DNA of 64,000 bases. Origin: Pseudomonadales bacterium (GTDB lineage Bacteria > Pseudomonadota > Gammaproteobacteria > Pseudomonadales > Halieaceae). Made by a program: the position numbers and the translations under genes. The DNA lies in assembly GCA_024234815.1 (NCBI GenBank), contig JACKNO010000004.1, forward strand, positions 186,001 to 250,000, given 5' to 3'. The notes beneath the pieces are model-generated. The model ran no database searches. It was not told where the DNA came from and was given only the letters and a program-made list of their open reading frames with translations. Below, piece after piece: positions 60,236 to 64,000 of this stretch (the first letter of the stretch is position 1; the number at the start of each line of letters is the position of its first letter).

Positions 60236-61465
60236 TCAGTTCCTGTTGAACTCGATTTCCTTGAGAAACCGGGCGATCTCCTTCAGGTATTTACCCTTGT
60301 CCAGGTGCAGCAGGTGGTTCCCCGGGAACCAGTGAATGCGGGGCCTGTCCCAGTGATCCCACAGCAGGCGCGCGTGCTTTGGTGGCGCCAGTCGATCACC
60401 TGCGCCAGCGATAACCATCAGGCGCTCCTTCGGGATGAGAGGTTGGTAGGTCAGCGGTGAATGTACCGCCAGCATATGCCGCGCGTCTCGGACACTGGTA
60501 CCGGTGAGCTTCAGCAGGGGCTTGATCGCCATATTCATGGGAAACCATTCCAGCACCAGGTCGGGCAGGCTCGCCACAGGTACATTGGGAATCGAGAACT
60601 GCAGCCTGTCCTCCACCGCTGCCAGCAGGGCCGAGGTATACCCCCCGAGGCTGATGCCTGTCACCCCGATCTTGCTGGCGCCCTCCGCTTCCAGGTAGTC
60701 CATGAAAATGCGGAAATCATGCACCGCATGCGCCATCGACTCGTTCAGGTGGGACAGTCCGCCGGCGAACAGGCCGTGGCCGCTGAAAGGTGACAGCGCG
60801 GAGCGGCGCTTGCCGTGGTGCGGGAGGGTATACAGCAGGATGTCGTAACCCTGGGCGTAGAACCAGGGCAGCGCGAAAAACAGTCGATTGACCCAGTAGG
60901 GGTCCGCCATGAATCCGTGGATGACACAGATGGTGGGGCGCGGGCCGTTGTCATGGCGCCAGTACTGAGCCACCGCGCGCATATTTCTCCGCGCCTTGGG
61001 GTAACTGTCGCGCAGTGCTGGGTTTACTGTCTTGAAGGGGCTGTCGAAGCTGAGCAATTCACAGCGACCGTCGTCCGGCCTGAAGCGGAAAAGGCCGGCC
61101 GAGGACGATTTCATCTCCACCCGGGAGGAGTTCGGTGGCTTGAAAAATTTGGTGGCATCGGCGGCGCTGGCCTTGTTGCGGTAAAAGCCTATTGTGGCCA
61201 TGTCTCTCTTAAGCTGGCGCGGGGTGATGCTGGCGGGCAGTGCCAGGGTGCCAAGCATGCCGGCGCCAGCGGTTCGCAACAGGTAATCCGCCGCCGCGGT
61301 GCTGTCCACCGTCAACTCGGTGCGCAGGTCGAGTTCGAAGTCGTCCGGAAATTTGTGAAAGCTGCTCTCCAGGGTCTCCCACCACGGTTGCTCCGGCATA
61401 ATCCTGCGAGTGTGACTGTAGGTATTGTTGGCTACGCGGGAGACGGTGGAAGCAATATCGTACAT
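60236..61465 (-). CDS. Alpha/beta hydrolase (esterase or dienelactone-like)
   Basis: 409 residues. CVIHGFMADPYWVN oxyanion region; nucleophile GISLGG near residue 250; final His in GNHLLHLDKGKYL. The start at 61465 has AAGGA upstream. The first 120 residues have no assignment. With the esterase at 59145 it frames a lipid-handling unit. Confidence 0.78.
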   Translation of the reverse strand: MYDIASTVSRVANNTYSHTRRIMPEQPWWETLESSFHKFPDDFELDLRTELTVDSTAAADYLLRTAGAGMLGTLALPASITPRQLKRDMATIGFYRNKASAADATKFFKPPNSSRVEMKSSSAGLFRFRPDDGRCELLSFDSPFKTVNPALRDSYPKARRNMRAVAQYWRHDNGPRPTICVIHGFMADPYWVNRLFFALPWFYAQGYDILLYTLPHHGKRRSALSPFSGHGLFAGGLSHLNESMAHAVHDFRIFMDYLEAEGASKIGVTGISLGGYTSALLAAVEDRLQFSIPNVPVASLPDLVLEWFPMNMAIKPLLKLTGTSVRDARHMLAVHSPLTYQPLIPKERLMVIAGAGDRLAPPKHARLLWDHWDRPRIHWFPGNHLLHLDKGKYLKEIARFLKEIEFNRN

Positions 61466-61531
61466 AGACTTGGTCCTTGCAGTGTTGGTGTCAATAGTAA
61501 AACGCACTTCACTGATTGGGTAGGACCTGCG

Positions 61532-62278
61532 TCACACTGCGGCGGCCATGCGGCGGCGCAGGAAAGCGATCTGGGTAGCCAGGGGCAGGTCCTTGGGGCA
61601 CATGTCTTCGCAACCCAGCAGGGTCATGCAACCGAAAACGCCCGATTCATCGCCCACCAGTTCATAGAACTCGGCGTCGGTGCGCTCGTCGCGGGGGTCC
61701 AGGCGAAAGCGTGTAATCTGGTTGAGTCCCACCGCGCCCACGAAGTCCTCGCGCATGCGCGCCGTGCCGCAGGCGGCCACGCAGCAGCCGCACTCGATGC
61801 AGCGTTCCAGCTCATAGATCTGTTCCGCCAGGGCAGGTTCCATGGCCTCTTCGATGGCGTCGACATCGAGCTGCTCCAGGCCCTGGGTGTGCACCCATGT
61901 TTCCAGCCTCTCCGACATCCCGCGCATCCATTTGCCGGTGTTTACCGAGAGGTCGCCGATCAGCTCAAATGCGGGTAGCGGGGCCAGCACAATGTTGTCC
62001 GGCAGGTCGCGCGTCAAGGTTCTGCAGGCCAGCCCGGGACGGCCGTTAATAATCATGCCGCAGCTGCCGCAGATACCCGCCCGGCAGACGAAGTCGAACT
62101 GCAGCGATGGGTCCTGTCGCTCGCGAATTTCATTGAGGGCGATAAACAGCGTCATACTGTCCGCTTCCTCCAACTCGAAGGTCTGCAGCTGCGGTACGCT
62201 GGCCGGATCCCGCGGATTGTGACGCAGGACCTGTATGCGCAGGGTGCGACCGGCCTGGTGCACGGGTATCTGGTTCAT
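61532..62278 (-). CDS. frdB: Fumarate reductase/succinate dehydrogenase iron-sulfur subunit
   Basis: 248 residues. N-terminal [2Fe-2S] CRAGICGSCGM; then RCIECGCCVAACG and GCEDMCPKDLPL for the [4Fe-4S]/[3Fe-4S] clusters. The sequence resembles the Wolinella-type (class B) FrdB more than the usual proteobacterial SdhB. Overlaps the flavoprotein gene by 4 bases. Passes electrons between quinone and the flavin subunit. Confidence 0.88.
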   Translation of the reverse strand: MNQIPVHQAGRTLRIQVLRHNPRDPASVPQLQTFELEEADSMTLFIALNEIRERQDPSLQFDFVCRAGICGSCGMIINGRPGLACRTLTRDLPDNIVLAPLPAFELIGDLSVNTGKWMRGMSERLETWVHTQGLEQLDVDAIEEAMEPALAEQIYELERCIECGCCVAACGTARMREDFVGAVGLNQITRFRLDPRDERTDAEFYELVGDESGVFGCMTLLGCEDMCPKDLPLATQIAFLRRRMAAAV

Positions 62279-64000
62279 GACTCATCTCCCAGGCGCTGGT
62301 TGTTGCCGCGCAGGTGTTCCGGCAGCAGATGCCTGAATGGCATCAGGGCCTCCTGGCGGGCGTGGCGGTCCGCATCGGCAAGCTCGCTCAGCACGGTGTC
62401 GATCTGCTGCTGGCGGGCGCTGGTGTCGGGGTGTTCGATATAGTCCCTGGCGCCATAGCCGCGCCAGCCCGGTGGCAGCTCCATGCGCATGATGTCCAGC
62501 GCCTCGTAATCCAGCACGGGCAGTTCGGCGTCCTGTTCGGGCCAGCTGGCCAGGGTGCGACGCATCCAGTTGAGGTCGTCGCGTCGCGGGAAGTCTGCGC
62601 GGTAGTGGGCGCCGCGGCTTTCGGTTCGGAGCAGAGCGCCATAGGCCACGCATTGAGCGAGTTTCAGCATGCGCTGCAGGCGGTAGGCGGCGACCAGTTC
62701 CGGGTTGGCTCCCGGGGCGTTGCTGCGCAGGCCGATATTGCGGCTGCGCTGTTGCAGTTCGCACAGCGTGGCTACCGCCTGCTCGAGACGCCCCTGGTCC
62801 CGGAAAATACCCACCTGGGCGGTCATCGTTTCCTGCATGAGTCGGGTGAGCTCAAAAGCGCTCTCGCGGCCGCCGCCGTCGGTGATGTCGGCGAGGCGCT
62901 GCCGTTCGCGCCGCCCGAATTCGTCCACCAGGGCGCTGGACAGGTTGAGAGCGCCCGCCTCGGACTCGCAGTAGTCAGCCATGGCCTCACCGACGATCAT
63001 CCCGGCCACCACGGTTTCCGCGACCGAGTTGCCCCCCAGACGGTTGAAGCCGTGCATATCCCAGCAGGCCGCCTCTCCGGCGGCGAACAAACCCTGCAGC
63101 GTGGGACTCTGGCCACTGGCGTCGGTGCGCACGCCGCCCATGGAGTAGTGCTGGGCCGGGCGCACCGGTATCAGCTCACGTACCGGGTCGACACCCAGGA
63201 AGTACTGGCAGATCTCCTTGACTTCACGCAGATTGTTGTTGATGTGATCCGCGCCCAGCAGGCGGATGTCCAGCCACAGGTGCTCGCCAAAACGACTCTT
63301 CGCTCCCTGGCCGGCGGTAATGTGTTCTTCCATCCGGCGCGACACCACGTCGCGTGACGCCAGTTCCTTTTTCTCGGGTTCATAGTCGGGCATGAAACGG
63401 TGCTGTTTGCCGTCGAGCAGCAGGCCACCGTCGCCGCGGCAACCTTCGGTGACGAGGATACCCGCCGGGAAAATGCCCGTGGGATGAAACTGGATAGCTT
63501 CCATATTGCCCAGTGTCGCCACGCCGGTCTCCAGGGCGATGGCCGCGCCCATGCCCTCGTTGATGATGGCATTGGTGGAAACCCGGTAGATGCGGCCGAA
63601 GCCGCCGGTGGCGATGCAGGTGGCGCTGGCCACGTAGGCCAGTAACTCGCCGGTCATCAGGTTGCGCACGATGGCGCCGTGACAGCGACCGTCCGCATGA
63701 ATCAGTGCTATTGCCTCCATCCTTTCGTGCACCGGAATGTTCGCGGCGATGGCCTGGTTACTCATGGTGTAGAGCATGGCGTGGCCGGTTCCGTCGGATA
63801 CATAGCAGGCGCGCCACTTCTCGGTACCCCCGAAATTGCGGCTGGTGATCAGGCCGTGGGCGGCATCCGGCTCACAGATTGTTTTTTTCGCGGCGTCGAC
63901 GGTGATCTCGCGTTCCCCTTTGGCCACCCGGTTCCAGGGTACACCCCAGGCAGCTAGTTCGCGGATTGCCTTGGGTGCGGTGTGTGCGAACATGCGCACG
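62275..64000 (-). CDS. frdA: Fumarate reductase/succinate dehydrogenase flavoprotein subunit (cut by window end)
   Basis: At least 574 residues; the N-terminus with the FAD-binding GxGxxG lies beyond the window. Landmarks: TSRNFGGTEKWRACY, QFHPTGIFPAGILVTEGCRG, RPAQHYSMGGVRTD, GFNRLGGNSVAETVVAG, and a long helical C-terminus with HYRADFPRRDDLNWMRRTL. Interconverts succinate and fumarate. With frdB it forms an operon; a membrane subunit should lie upstream, outside the window. Confidence 0.9.
   Translation of the reverse strand, partial: VRMFAHTAPKAIRELAAWGVPWNRVAKGEREITVDAAKKTICEPDAAHGLITSRNFGGTEKWRACYVSDGTGHAMLYTMSNQAIAANIPVHERMEAIALIHADGRCHGAIVRNLMTGELLAYVASATCIATGGFGRIYRVSTNAIINEGMGAAIALETGVATLGNMEAIQFHPTGIFPAGILVTEGCRGDGGLLLDGKQHRFMPDYEPEKKELASRDVVSRRMEEHITAGQGAKSRFGEHLWLDIRLLGADHINNNLREVKEICQYFLGVDPVRELIPVRPAQHYSMGGVRTDASGQSPTLQGLFAAGEAACWDMHGFNRLGGNSVAETVVAGMIVGEAMADYCESEAGALNLSSALVDEFGRRERQRLADITDGGGRESAFELTRLMQETMTAQVGIFRDQGRLEQAVATLCELQQRSRNIGLRSNAPGANPELVAAYRLQRMLKLAQCVAYGALLRTESRGAHYRADFPRRDDLNWMRRTLASWPEQDAELPVLDYEALDIMRMELPPGWRGYGARDYIEHPDTSARQQQIDTVLSELADADRHARQEALMPFRHLLPEHLRGNNQRLGDES

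Noticed and set aside
1..64000. tRNA, rRNA, CRISPR, insertion sequences, integrase or attachment sites
   Set aside because: I looked for them and saw none; island mobility is not supported by the sequence.

Overview
The window looks like chromosomal DNA from a GC-rich marine gammaproteobacterium, plausibly of the Halieaceae/Spongiibacteraceae type (inference). Clues are the VPLPA- and IPTL-type C-terminal sorting signals, a TonB-dependent receptor, wax-ester synthases, and a dense set of P450, Rieske and acyl-CoA genes. I saw no rRNA, tRNA, CRISPR array, transposase or integrase.

Positions 1-4.4 kb hold three badly decayed genes: an IlvD/Edd-type dehydratase, a probable DUF4185-like lipoprotein, and a winged-helix/TolB/TPR regulator. 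Positions 4.5-12.4 kb look like ordinary chromosome: a small lipoprotein, a tautomerase, an intact SARP-like/TolB/TPR regulator, a TerB-like protein, a serine hydrolase, an M3 metallopeptidase and an IPTL-type surface protein.

Positions 12.9-52.2 kb form a catabolic island. It holds two P450s, four Rieske oxygenase alpha subunits with one Rieske ferredoxin, two carotenoid-cleavage-type oxygenases, a protein whose C-terminus resembles the beta-carotene isomerase D27, two acyl-CoA dehydrogenases, and a thiolase-like protein with a DUF35 partner. It also holds E1alpha/E1beta/E2 of a 2-oxoacid dehydrogenase, several SDRs, a molybdopterin oxidoreductase, an LLM flavoprotein, a nitroreductase, a TonB receptor and a TetR repressor. 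A near-palindromic 18-bp motif, consensus ACARTCAGnnYTGAYTGT, occurs in nearly every divergent promoter region of the island (nine sites plus one weak one). In several promoters its right half overlaps a plausible -35 box. I read this as one repressor regulon, probably run by the TetR protein at 32514-33206, whose own promoter carries a weaker copy.

The genes fit import of a hydrophobic, oxygen-poor substrate (terpenoid, apocarotenoid, steroid-like or lignostilbene-like), oxidative cleavage, dehydrogenation and CoA-dependent breakdown. The substrate cannot be read from the sequence. The D27-like protein together with two cleavage oxygenases and P450s recalls the protein families of plant strigolactone synthesis and is the most intriguing lead.

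Positions 52.2-64 kb hold lipid-linked genes: two WS/DGAT acyltransferases, two alpha/beta hydrolases, a metallo-beta-lactamase-fold protein, an enoyl-CoA hydratase, malonyl-CoA decarboxylase, and the iron-sulfur and flavoprotein subunits of a fumarate reductase/succinate dehydrogenase. The flavoprotein gene is cut by the window end.
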